NCBI GenBank assembly: GCA_900618795.1
Contig: UYJD01000012.1
Location: 274,855-338,854, forward strand
DNA: 64,000 bases
DNA from: Cyanodermella asteris
Lineage: Eukaryota; Ascomycota; Lecanoromycetes; Ostropales; Stictidaceae
Direction: 5' to 3'
Shown here: piece after piece, positions 22,375 through 33,777 of the stretch
Layout: each line of letters starts with the position of its first letter
How positions within the stretch are numbered: the first letter of the stretch is position 1
The notes under the pieces: model-generated
Databases searched by the model: none
What the model saw: the letters and a program-made list of their open reading frames with translations, nothing else
What the model was told of the DNA's origin: nothing
Made by a program: the position numbers and the translations under genes

Positions 22375-25305
22375 ATGCAAAGGCCCGAAGACCCATCCGT
22401 AGGGCGCCCATCTGCTCAGAATAACAGCTACCCTCGCTCTTTACCTCCACCGCCATCCAACATGCTAGCTACCTCGCGATATCCGGCCTTGCCATCTCCG
22501 CCTCACGCAGACCGACCCGGATCCTATAGCTCGGATCCAGCGCGTTATGGTCAGACCTTCTCTCATATCCAGTCCGGACCACGGCTCCCTCCCCTCGCCG
22601 GAAACATCGACAGGCTGCCCTCTGTCAGTCAGCTGTTGACTCCCTCCTCGCAAATATCTCCCCGCCTCGGTCAGCAGTCGTACCATGAAAGACCCTCGAC
22701 ACAGGATCGCAGGCTGGACATGCCTTCTCCCCATCCTCCTACGCCCGCAGATGGTCATAATCGCCCGCCATCGAGTTACTTCCAGCAAGACGCCTGGCGA
22801 GATCCGAACCGAGAATCACGTCCAACATTGGCACCGCAGCCTGTATCTTCTGCTCAGGACGGAAGCCACAGACCTTTTGTCCATAGTCCCGTCAGAGGCC
22901 CGTCACCTTTGCAATTGTCTTCGGAGTTGGGTGTTGCGCATCAAGGTCCTCCACCCCCGTCGGTCCGAACGCCAACCAATTGGCCACCAAGCAACTCTCC
23001 ACAGTCTGCATCTTCAACGATTCCGTTCAATGCCACCACGCCCGTCGTCAAACCTCTGGAGAAGGCCGTTGCGACGAGGAAGCTTTTGGGTGAGCGCCAC
23101 ATTCCCGGAGAAGGCCGCGTATACGTATACGACGACGGAACCAAGATTCCGACCAGTGTCGATGGTGAACCCGTAAATGGCCAATGGGGAATGACCAAGG
23201 CCGGCAAGCCCCGAAAACGGATGCCCCAAGCCTGCATAGCTTGCCGACAGAAGAAGATCAAATGCGACCCAGGCGAGAACAAATGTGCGCAGTGCGAAAG
23301 GTCGGGAAAGGACTGCAAGTACACGGAAGGGTAAGTAATTCTGGCCGTTCGACACGGCATGGCATTGAAGCTAATTGCGGACAGACAACGCGGACACAAG
23401 AGCAGTGCATCATCTCCTTCGCGCAACATTGGCCCGGACACTCCCGGCAGCGACGGACCGACTTCTTCGCCTCAGTTCGCGGTCGCCAGCGTAATTGGAA
23501 AGACGAGAAGCGCTTCGGTCGGCGCAACGAGAAGCAAGCACAGACGCCTCGCATCTACTGACAGCGGCTCGACCCCAAAGAGACAGCGCTTCGAGCAGAA
23601 CTGGACAGCAACAATTTCAGATGACGAGCGAAGTCGATTGATCGCGGCCCATTTGGACACCCTGCGAGAGCACCAGCCTCGTGGACCAAATTCGAGTTCA
23701 GATAAGTGGTCATCGGAATCCACTGCAGACGGCATTTGTCTGGACAATCCTTTTCTGGCCGAGCCCGAACGTGCCGCAGTTTATCTGCAAAGCTTTTTCG
23801 AGCGCATCAACAACGGACTATACATGATCTTCCCGCGCAGAACATTCGAGGCATGGGCACGTGGGAGGCGGGAGAAGACCAGAGGCGAGGTGACGGTGCT
23901 GTATGGTATGCTGGCTTGTGGCTGCCTTTTCTCCGACGACGACGAGGCGAAAATTGACTCCGAACGCTACGTTCGTGCCGCTCGTCATGGCATCGACACA
24001 GCGCCCAAGCGTCATGGCTTGCTCCTCGTTTTGAGCAAATTTGTGCTCGGCCATTACTACTTCACACTGGGCGACTATGGCCAGGTGTTGGAAAACAACG
24101 ACTTGTCTCGCGCGGTCGCAATCCTGCCTCGAGGGCTCGAGGAGCGCCTCAGTCGACCAGACGAGGACCAATATTTCGAATTTGGGCTCAATCGTCATGC
24201 CTTGGGCGAGCTCTCACGACGAGTGCAATGGCTCGCATTCGTTGTTGATCGTTTCATCAGCATCACGACAAGCTACCCTCTGTGCTTCAACAAGAAAGAT
24301 CAATTCGTGCGCCTTCCAGGCGACAATGAGGCCTACGACAGTGGCGATGAGATCGTAACTCCGTTCTTCGACAATGGTATTCTTGGACGCCAATACGTGG
24401 ACGAACAGCCCGGAGACACTCCGTTAAGCATCTGGGCCTACTTCATCCAGGGCATGTCTTTCGACAGCGACATCCGGACCGAGGCCAATCGAAGCAAGTG
24501 GCAAGATGACGACTATTATCCTGGCAACTACAACTCGTTCGCCCGGCGCGCAAGTCGCGATCTTGACCATTGGTTGCACCACCTTCCAGAGCATCTCCGC
24601 TTCACTGACGTGAACATTGACCACCACCTGCAGAACAACACCCTCGGCCTCTTCTTCACGATTCATGCGCTTTACCACACCTGTCACATCAATCTGAACC
24701 GTCGCGCTCGTGCCAACTTGCTGCCCAATTCTTTGCTGTCGCCCAACGTTCGCCACACGAATGGGCATGCCAGAGCCCTTATCGAAAAGACCGAAGGTCT
24801 TCGCCGCCGCATCGAAGCCGAAACAGCACGCTTGGGCCGTGAAGTGGTCTTCCAGCCAAGCCCATATATTGGCTACGCAGTTCTTTCCGCAATGGATGTG
24901 ATCACCTGTTGTGGCCCGGCTGATGGGATAGAAGCCAACCAAATCTTGGAGCTATGCGAGGCTGGTCTGGCCGCCTTGTCGCGGGTCGCCGTGTGGTACG
25001 CGAGCTCTCGTGGTCAACTACGGAAGGTAGAAGACCGGGTTGAAGAGATCAAAGCAGCGATGGCACAAGCAGCTCGCGAGAAGGAATCTGGCAGCACTGT
25101 TCCCGCTGCTTGGGTCTGCGTTACACCATTACAGCAACACGAGCCGGCATACATGGACATTTACTATCAAGAGCATGGAGGAGTACACAATGTGATTTTG
25201 GCGGAGGCGAAAATTATGCCCGGAACGAAGATCGAAAAGGTGCAGACGGAGAAGGTCCCCGGGCTTGTGGACCCATCTTTGAAGACGGAATGGGGTGGTA
25301 CTTGA
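22375..25305 (+). CDS. Zn2Cys6 fungal-type transcription factor
   Basis: Two exons (22375-23330, 23385-25305) encode about 958 residues. The long N-terminal region is Pro/Ser-rich. A canonical binuclear zinc cluster follows at about residues 287-314, spaced C-x2-C-x6-C-x6-C-x2-C-x6-C (CIACRQKKIKC, then CAQCERSGKDC), and the intron falls right behind it. The C-terminal half has features of the fungal transcription-factor middle homology region, such as DNPFLAEPERAAVYLQSFFE, ILACG-like helices, YYFTLGDYGQ and RRVQWLAFVVDRFI. Such proteins are nuclear regulators of metabolism or development that bind CGG-containing sites. No specific target can be named. The first ATG in frame (22375) was chosen because the frame continues upstream only to a non-ATG codon. 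The 14-kb gene-poor DNA upstream could include a large control region. Confidence 0.92.
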
Positions 25306-27762
25306 GAACAATTGCCGCGGGAAAAGGCTTTGGGGTAGCCTCGAACTCTCGACTGACACGACACGATAGCACGACTAGCTCTCATAACATCGACCCGCGC
25401 TACTCTGAACAAAGACAGCGTGACACAATTCCGGCTTCACCCTGCAGTGGTCGTCCTCTCAGCGATTGTTTCGCTCAACACAATTTTGTCGGAAAATCGA
25501 AGCTTTCTTATTATTATCAGCAAACGACTTTCCAAATTTGACTCTACGAGCATTACGCACCATAATGACCAGCAACTTAATGCCAGCATACGATCGGCAG
25601 TACCTGGGAAGGTTGGAATGGGTTTCGTATTCGTTTGCTTATTGTTAGGGAGGTGCATTGCCGGAAAAAAAAACATATGACAACGCATTGAATTTTGTTT
25701 CTCGCTCATGGCACACAGCGCACATACCGCATCACGCCCCGTCGTTTGAGTGGACGCAGATCATTGTTGCTGCGACCAGAAGAGGAGGAAGATGGAACAA
25801 AGAGGTTTCGTGCAGATTGAATGTCTGGAGATGTCTAGAAGGAGGCAACGGGCATCCGGCCGGGAGAATATAGGTACAGGTGGACGAGGGACGGGCAAGC
25901 AGGACCGCTAGCTGTAAGCTTTCGGGAAGATTGGTCCGCGGCATCAACGCCGAGACTTCATGCGGAGCTCGCGAGAGAGCCGATGCCCCGAAATGAATTT
26001 ATCGTCCGGTCACGAAGCTCTACTTGAGAGAACTACCTTCGAGCTCCTCTGCCCTCTCCGACAGACGAAGGATCTTCCCCGAGAAACAACCAATGCTGGA
26101 GACGAAACGCATGGAGTTTTGGATTTGCTGGTCTTGAATGTTGCACAGATACCCACATTTTACAAAGGAGAATTGTGCCTCTGATACACACTTTGGATAT
26201 CACGTTCGAAAGCAATCGTGCTTTCTTAATCGGCTCAAGGCGACCAGGGGATGGAAGTAACCCGCCTACATGTACATATACTTGATACCATCTCGGCGCA
26301 CACAAACACAAGCGCGCAAAAAATTATACCCTACTTCCCAATCGAACTTGAGCTCCCGGTGTTCCGCTTGAAGTTATCAGGAATCATGAGAGGAGCCTAC
26401 AGTGACTCGATATCGACCTACGTATTCCGCTATAGCATGGAACACAACACGAACCTGTCACTTCTTGCATTCAGCTTCCGCGGTTCAGTGTGGCGGGGAC
26501 CGTTAGCCTAAGCTATCGTACGGCGGATTCTGACATTCATGATGTAGTCAAGGACGTGGTTGGATGACTTGAGCCACTGCCGTACCACAAAGTCGTCCTA
26601 TTGTACCACGGCGCTCGGCAGCATTGTAAAGCCCTCGTAAAGCCCTGGAGGTACATATTTGTCGCTCCTCCAACCCTGCCCATCGCTGCGACTGCATCGT
26701 AGCCTCATTCTACCTACCTACTCAATCGCACCTTCAATCTGTGTGACAACATTACGACCAAAGCAGTCCTCAACGACACTGAGAAAGCCACCCTCGACGA
26801 AGAATCCACTCTACCATACGATTCAAATAGCAGCTACAGCATTTCCGAACCTCCAAAGGGATACTACCCCTGACACATTCCAGGGACCGATACTACCAGG
26901 TCAATCCTGTCTGGCCCATCCATTTCTGTAAAATTGTCCAATATCGGGGTTGCATGATTCCAGCTGATGGTGGACTCTTGGCCCATATCGTGATTGCGAT
27001 AGTTTCGGCGGTGCTTCTGGGGCGCGCTGTGATGATTGGGTGCGTTACAGGAGAGAGCCTTGCTAAGCTGTGGGTAGGGTGGGTTGGAAGGAGGTTCTGC
27101 TGGTCTGCTTTCCTGTCTGGTTACTTGTCTGGGTACTTCAAAGGGTATTCAGCTGGACACTTGATTGGTTATCCAGGTGGGTAGTTAGCTGGGCGCCCAG
27201 CTGCGTCCCTGCCTTAGGTCCTTGGTAAATTACTTGTTTGGATACATCGCTGGGTACTTGACTAGGTACTTGGCTTGGTATTTAGCTAGATACGTAGCTT
27301 CACACTTAGCCAGGCACTTACCTGAATCCTCGATTCAATATACAGCTGCTTAGCTAGATAGTTGCTCAGTCGGATGCTGAGTCACACACCTGAAAAGGAT
27401 ATCAGTGACAAGTTCTATCCTCCCACGTCGTGACCCCAGGCGAGTGAGAAGAAGAAGTCGTGGCGTCCGTACGGACGAGAACACGCCCAAGCGTCCTTGA
27501 TAAACAACATGTCTACCGAATTCGAATCTTATCTGAGGAAATATGCTAGTGTCGCGTTATACACGTACCTACGACACTATATATCGGCGTGTGTCCATGT
27601 GTAATAACGCTAACTCGCCTTGGGCCGCCCAAATTTTCACGCTAAGCCATTTTGGGAAAACATCCTGATTCTCGCAAGGCCGAGCAGAATTCCGATCATT
27701 GTTCCTGACCACGGCCATCGCAAGCTCAACAAGCGCCATTAGACAATTTGTGGGCGCTCAGG
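25306..27762. other. Intergenic region between the Zn2Cys6 gene and MRPL7
   Basis: About 2.5 kb without a supportable gene. It carries the 3' flank of the transcription factor, a 12-bp tandem repeat array (separate entry), and the MRPL7 promoter. A TGTACATA sequence near 26271 matches the Puf3-type site but lies about 970 nt after the stop, so its presence in any mRNA is unknown. Confidence 0.55.
27117..27377. repeat. Degenerate 12-bp tandem repeat, consensus TAGGTACTTAGC
   Basis: About twenty diverged units follow each other with a 12-nt period, such as TGGGTACTTGAC, TAGGTACTTGGC, TTGGTATTTAGC and TAGATACGTAGC. A short open frame through the first units shows a matching 4-residue period (LSGY, FKGY, LIGY), which is a by-product of 12 being divisible by three. 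The same consensus recurs near 60.8 kb and 63.4 kb. Confidence 0.8.
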
Positions 27763-28930
27763 ATGGCGCTCGAGAGGCTTTGCTTACGGACGCACGCTCC
27801 AGTGCATCCGCTGAGGGTCTCCGGGCGACGCATGTGGCAACGGTCATTTTCTGGCACCAATTCGTCGAGAGCATCAGAAGAAGCAACGACACCTGTTCCG
27901 GCGACGTCGACACCGGTTACAAATGACGAGAACAGCTTCTCTTCTCTACACGCTGCTGGGCCGTCGGCCGATGTAGTCGCAAGCTTCGATCCGCTCGCCA
28001 GGACACGGGCGAGGACAAAACAGCTTCCTACAAGCAGGTGAGAACTGCTCGCAGCATGACCTCAAATTACATTGTCTAACCTCGCTCAGATACAAAGCTC
28101 GACCTCCACGATACTATCGGGGTCCCCTCCATCCTCATCAACCTCCTCGTCCGTCCGATCCATCCTCCCGAGAATTCATACCCGGCCCCTTCACCCTTCC
28201 CCGTATGCAGCAGAAATATGACACTACTCTCACACACGACCTCATGGCGCTATACTACGAGCACATCCCGCCGGGAACGCCAAAGCTGCCCGTCGAGTCC
28301 CCTCTCCGATACTGGGGCGACGACTCTCCATACATGAAGAACCGTCCTCCGCGACCACCGCGAGGCCAGCCTACGGGTCAAATGGGCCTCGTGCGCAGAC
28401 AGATTGACTGGTGGAACCTCCCGCGCCTCGAACGCATCCACGTGTCCGCTCGCGTCGAGACCGGCGCGTCGGACAGCAGGTACACCCACGCATACGGCAT
28501 GGCCTTGCAAGCCATCACGGGTTCGCGCGCCAAAGTCAACAATGCGAGAAAGAGCACGGCCGTCTTCCACGGCAAGAACACGAACTTCTCGCAGAAGTCG
28601 GGCAAACCGATTTCGGTCTCGGTGGAGCTGAAGGGCGAGAGCATGTGGCATTTCCTGAGCACGCTCGTCGATGTCGTGCTGCCGAGGATCAAGGAATGGG
28701 GTGGAATTCCCGGTCGGTCAGGGGATCAGAACGGGAACATTGGGTTCAGGGTCAGTAAGGATGTTGTGATGAACTGGCCTGAGATTGCGGTCAATTATGA
28801 TGCGTATCCGCCGGATATGATACCCACCGTACAGGTCAGCTTGGTTACGACTTGCAAGGACGATCGGGATATGAGGTTGTTTGTCTCTTCGTTGGGCTTT
28901 CCATTCCGAGGTAATCATCTTGGGAGGTAG
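27763..28930 (+). CDS. MRPL7: Mitochondrial large-subunit ribosomal protein uL5m (MRPL7)
   Basis: Two exons (27763-28037, 28090-28930) give about 371 residues. The N-terminus is basic and Ser/Arg-rich (MALERLCLRTHAPVHPLRVS), fitting a mitochondrial import signal. The body has uL5 blocks: PRLERIHVSARVE near the start of the core, NNARKSTAVFHGK, GKPISVSVELKGESMWHFL and a C-terminal RDMRLFVSSLGFPF. It binds 5S-rRNA-equivalent and central-protuberance sites in the mitoribosome. The ATG at 27763 was chosen as the first in-frame start. The intron has a GTGAGA donor and TCTAAC branch site. Third positions shift from C-rich at the front to G/T-rich at the end. Confidence 0.9.
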
Positions 28931-29470
28931 CTGCTTAGGAATGGAGGCGTGGCGTGGTTGGAGCAACGAGCTGTAAAATATGTGGCTGTGGTAGCAGATG
29001 CAGGTGGAGCTACTCAATATACAGATATAGACGTTTACCAAATTCTTCAATCACCTTTGTCGATTGAGCATTCTGGCCGATTAGTACATGAACGAAGAGG
29101 AACCATGATTTCAATGATACTTTCAAATACTGGATGAAAACGGCGTAGGCCACAAATCGTGGACCTGTCAAGATTCTCAATTGTGGCCGAGGCCGCTTGG
29201 CGGCTGGCGGAAGCTTTGGCCGATGCCGCACAGTCATAACTTATCATACAGCAGAGCTTCTCGGCGAGTCAATTGTGTATTCATCAGCTGTAGCAGCAAT
29301 CAATCCATCTCTTTACCACATATACAAGGCCGCTCCTGCCATGTTAGTCAATTGAATTCACTGACAAAAATACTTGATCTCAGCTTGAGCTGGTATCTTA
29401 GTCTTGATTCTGCGGAGGAAGTATTCGTCTCACCAACACGACATTCGACCTTTCTCGGTCAATTGCCACC
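28931..29470. other. Intergenic region between MRPL7 and ARG7
   Basis: About 540 bp between two genes on the same strand: the 3'UTR of MRPL7 and promoter of ARG7. A TGTAAAATA sequence at about 28973 resembles but does not match the Puf3 consensus. No gene is visible. Confidence 0.6.
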
Positions 29471-30871
29471 ATGGAGTCGGGCATTGTCCGATCGTTCTTC
29501 GGACATGCAACCCGCACAGTCAACCGTTGCAGCATCACCCAGAAACGATTCTACTCCGCACCCCTCGAAGGTACCATACCCGCCGCTAAGAGGAAACATG
29601 TCCCCGAATCTGGGACCTACCCCAAAGGTTTCGGCGTCGCCGGCGTCCACGTCGGGGTCAAAGCCTCCAACACCCGGTTCCCCGACGTCGCGCTGATCGA
29701 GTCCGAAATCGACTGCAACGCCGCCGCCGTCTTCACCAAGTGCGAGTTCGCAGCCGCGCCGGTGGTGCTCGACAAGGAGATCTTACGGCAGAGCGGCGGC
29801 CAGGGCGTCAGGGCCGTGGTCATCAATTCAGGGTGCGCGAACGCGGTGACGGGACGGACGGGCTACGAGAACGCCCTGAAGATGGTGCAAGCAGTGGACG
29901 TGAGCCGGGCCGGAGGTCGGGGCGGTGCAAGTCATCCCGGAACGTTGGTGATGTCGACGGGAGTCATTGGGGCCCAGTTGCCGATTGGGAAGATTTTGGG
30001 TGGGATTCCGAGGGCGAGGGAGGCGCTGGAGGCTTCTCACCAGGCGTGGTTGAGCACGGCGAGGGCGATTTGCACGACTGATACTTTTCCGAAGCTGCGG
30101 TCCAAGACGTTTGAGCTTCCTTCGTCGCCGGGGGTGACCTATGCTCTTGCCGGCATGAGCAAGGGAGCGGGCATGATTCATCCCAACATGGCTACTCTGC
30201 TGGGCGTCATGTGCACCGACGCACCCATCGCCGCTTCTGTCATGAAGCCTCTGCTGTCCTACGCTGCAGATCGCTCGTTCAACGCCATCTCCGTCGACGG
30301 CGATACTTCAACGAACGACACGCTCGCCTTGCTTGCCAACGGAGCCGCCGGTGGCAATACCGTGTCTAAAGTAGACTCGGAAGATGCCCTGGCCTTCCGA
30401 ACGGTGCTCACCGAATTCGCCCGGTCTCTCGCCCACCTCGTGGTTCGCGACGGCGAAGGAGCCACAAAGTTTATTCACATCCGCATCAACGACGCTCGCA
30501 CCTACGAAGAAGCCTACAAGATTGCGCAGCACATTGCCTGCAGCCCGCTAGTCAAGACTGCATTGTACGCCGAGGATGCCAACTGGGGACGCATCCTGGC
30601 CAAGGCTGGCAGCGTCCCTAGCGTGCCTGCGGGAGCGATGAACCCAACAGCCACGAGTCTCAAGTTCGTGCCCGCGGACGGCAGTGCGGAGCTGGTCCTG
30701 TTGGAAAATGGAGAACCGACTGCTTTGGACGAAGCGAGGGCGAAGGAGGTGCTCGCATTTGAGGATTTGGAGATTGTCCTGAGTCTGGGGACCGGCGAGG
30801 AAGAGGCGAGTTATTGGACTTGTGACTTTAGTCATGAGTACATCACCATCAACGCCGATTACCGAACGTGA
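29471..30871 (+). CDS. ARG7: Glutamate/amino-acid N-acetyltransferase, ArgJ type (mitochondrial)
   Basis: An intronless gene of 466 residues. ArgJ enzymes move the acetyl group from N-acetylornithine to glutamate, closing the acetyl cycle of arginine synthesis in the mitochondrial matrix. The N-terminal 40 residues are basic and Ser-rich (presequence). Family blocks include [35 protein letters not shown] and [11 protein letters not shown]. The self-cleavage site is clear in [15 protein letters not shown], where Thr242 would be freed as nucleophile after cleavage at Ala-Thr, giving alpha and beta chains. The C-terminus (ITINADYRT) is family-typical. No missing catalytic residue was seen. Confidence 0.96.
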   Translation: MESGIVRSFFGHATRTVNRCSITQKRFYSAPLEGTIPAAKRKHVPESGTYPKGFGVAGVHVGVKASNTRFPDVALIESEIDCNAAAVFTKCEFAAAPVVLDKEILRQSGGQGVRAVVINSGCANAVTGRTGYENALKMVQAVDVSRAGGRGGASHPGTLVMSTGVIGAQLPIGKILGGIPRAREALEASHQAWLSTARAICTTDTFPKLRSKTFELPSSPGVTYALAGMSKGAGMIHPNMATLLGVMCTDAPIAASVMKPLLSYAADRSFNAISVDGDTSTNDTLALLANGAAGGNTVSKVDSEDALAFRTVLTEFARSLAHLVVRDGEGATKFIHIRINDARTYEEAYKIAQHIACSPLVKTALYAEDANWGRILAKAGSVPSVPAGAMNPTATSLKFVPADGSAELVLLENGEPTALDEARAKEVLAFEDLEIVLSLGTGEEEASYWTCDFSHEYITINADYRT

Positions 30872-33777
30872 TGAGCAGCCAAGGGTTGGAAATGTCGAGA
30901 CAACATGCGAGATGAACGATTGTCCAAGTCGTTTTCGATAAGTGGTTTTTGTGCTGCTTACATAAAATACCCGTTGTGTGGATGGATGCATAAGGCGAAA
31001 GCTTGTTTCGAGGCCTCGAGCCGAGGTTATGGATATAAGCAATCTTGTGCTCGGTATTTGCCGGTCATCGATGCCAATAGTGCGCTGTGATCTCCTGCAG
31101 AGGTGCGAAACCTTCAGTCTGCGCTGCGGTAAATGCTTCGCGTCCCAAGCCGAAGACTCTGCACTTCCAAGCTTTACAAAGATGCAGATGATGTTTGAGA
31201 AGTGTAGAAGAGGGCACCGATATCGCTAGCCACTGGCTCTATTTCCCGTGTTCGTTGAGACTCAGATATATATATATATCTTGTCAAATAGATGTGTACC
31301 AGTCCCGACGATGCATGGGATGAACAGGATCACTCAGAGAAGACGAGTTCGTGACATGACTTTCAGGTCGACAAACTAAGCTTTGCGGACCAATACCCGC
31401 TAAGCCTGACACACGGCACCAGCCGAACAGGCTCTAGCAATCCCTCGCAAGGCAAGCCAGCCGGCGGGCGGATCGGATGGGGCAAAGGTACGGCGGGCGG
31501 CCAGACACATGGCCAAGATGGCGGGCGAGCAGCCAGTAGGGGAGCAAAGAAGCTTGAACGAGCGAAGCAAGCCCTAGCCGGTGAGTGGGTGCCCAGGGGA
31601 CCTTCATCCATTGGGTGGTGACCCGTAGTGGCTCACTACCGGCGCCGTTGTTCACCTGTCCCAGCCGTGCCCGCCGCCGTGGTGTCGCAAGAAAGGGTCG
31701 CGTTGGCGAGCTTCTCTGCCCGCACTGGTGAGGTAGGGTGCGGTGCGAGGGAGCTGACATGGGATTATGCCACCACATGGAGCTGATTCTCCAAGGAAAC
31801 CATCGTCAAGGGATGCAGGGCACGGGAATGGATGTGCAGCATGCAGTCTGATGAGCAGTGAGAAATGTAATAGCAAAAAGCGAAGAAAGGGATGGGGAGC
31901 GGATTCTGGCCTCTTGGCCGATGAGGGGGGGAGGAAGAGATAACAAGACAGGGACAGCAAAGAAAGAGGCGGTGGACAAGGGGAAGATGGAAATAGAGTG
32001 TAGTCTACAGAAGTCTAGTAGACCAACTACGCCAGATCGACGCCGTGTGGAGAGAGAGTTTGACAGGCATCACCGAAGATGAAGCGCGACACTTTTCTAT
32101 TTGGCCGGTGGGACTGGAAGATTTGCAAGGCAAGTTCGAATAATCTGCAGATACCAGGAGCTTTGGACGGCGCTGCCTGTCTCTCGCAGCGGCTGATTGT
32201 CAAGCGCTGCATCATCGCCTTCGTCTCCTTCGCCTTCAGTTCTCTTCGTGTCCTCCACTCCAGTCCACTCCCCGCCCATCGCCCATCGCTCAACCCTTCC
32301 TCGTCTTCCTCGACCTCGACCACCTCCCACACGCCTTCCAACGCCCGTCGCATCGTCCCTTACCGTGTCCGCCGTGCCTCTATCTCGCCGGCGAGCTGCC
32401 AGCGCCCGTCACAGAGCCGCATCGCTCCCGTTTGCGCGACCGGGATCCATAGCACAGCGCCAATTGTCGAGCCTCAATCTCGCCCAGTCTGGCTGCACAC
32501 GACCACGACCCTCAGCCAGTTCCTGCCCGTGCGCAGCCTTCTTCAGATGCACTAATGCTGCTTGTCATACCTCGTCCTTCCTTGCTCCACTCGCCGACCC
32601 GAGAGCTCCTCCCCTCTGCGCAATCCCGATCCAACGACGACGCTGTCACACCATCCTCTGCTGGCCATCGCCCTTGAAGCTCGACCGTTTCTACGGCACG
32701 CTGCCCCTGTGCCGCTGTCCTGCCTCCCAGAGACGCCTCTCCGATCTCGACAAGGCCACGACAGCTGTCTACTTGCGACATCCGCGGCAGACTCGATTGC
32801 CGGGCATTGAACCAGACCCCCACGACCCCACACCAGCCGACTGTCTCTCAGCACTTTCTGGCCAAAAGGCTGCCTTTGATCCTTGTACGAGTCGGGCTGT
32901 GGGGGACGGAGCCAGATCAGATCAGAAGTGAGGGAATACTGTACTGCATTCCAGACGGCCGTACTCCGATAAACCTGCACACTTCCCCCTTGCAGCCTCT
33001 GCCCAAATTGTTGTCATTTCAGCAATTTGCCAGTCAAGCGCTGCTGCAGCACTATATTCTTCTCACGGTCCCTTTCTTTTCGCTCACTTGCACCGTTCGT
33101 TCATATTCCATTCCCAGACGCTTTCGACGCACGACGCACGTCACCACCTACAAGGCGAACATTCTCAGGCAGACATGGGACAGTAAGATAACTTGGCACA
33201 CAGCGTGGGGCATCCATTCTCACCACCTGTCGTTTCCAAACTATACCCGATCCTTTGTCAGCGAGCCTTGGGCTTAGGCTGTTGGGCTGTCGGGCAGGTC
33301 TCTCGATGCAGCAGACCGTTGTCCGCTGATTCCTCGCACAAAGCGTTCCTTACCGCAAGCAAACACGGCGCGCGCGTCTTGCGTCTTCCTTCGGACCTAC
33401 GCTATCGCTGCTCTCTTTCGCACCTCCAACTACCCCCGCACTGACTGCCTGTGCCCGAACGAATTCGTCGACTGTATATGGATCTGGGAGCCGAGACTTG
33501 ACGCCAGGACATCCGTCAAAGAGGTGGACAATATACTGAAATCGCCCAGAAATATCGAAAAGCACTCGGACCTAATCAGCATTCAAGCTATTTGTTCATT
33601 GATAGCTGACTTGGGTGTCGGGCTATCTGACGCATCATTCACACAAGAGCTGCAAGATTTCACTTCAAGCTTTCACCAGTACATACCTGCATATAAGCGA
33701 GAGACCGTCACATATACCGGTTTACGGGCGCTTCACGGCATCTACTACGCGCTTGTGCCTGTCTAAACACTAGCACG
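30872..33777. other. Long intergenic region and probable leader of PUF3
   Basis: About 2.9 kb with no supportable gene. A short (TA)n tract lies at about 31265-31280. From about 32.2 kb on, the plus strand is strongly pyrimidine-rich with many CCTC/CTTC runs, typical of fungal promoters and long 5'UTRs. A frame of about 80 codons ends just before the PUF3 start but has no ATG. A long regulated leader for PUF3 is the simplest reading. Confidence 0.5.

Noticed and set aside
27117-27377. CRISPR-like array
   Set aside because: The units are contiguous 12-mers without spacers in a eukaryotic context; this is a degenerate minisatellite.
33524-33766. An 80-codon frame ending just before PUF3
   Set aside because: It contains no ATG, so it is unlikely to be an upstream open reading frame.
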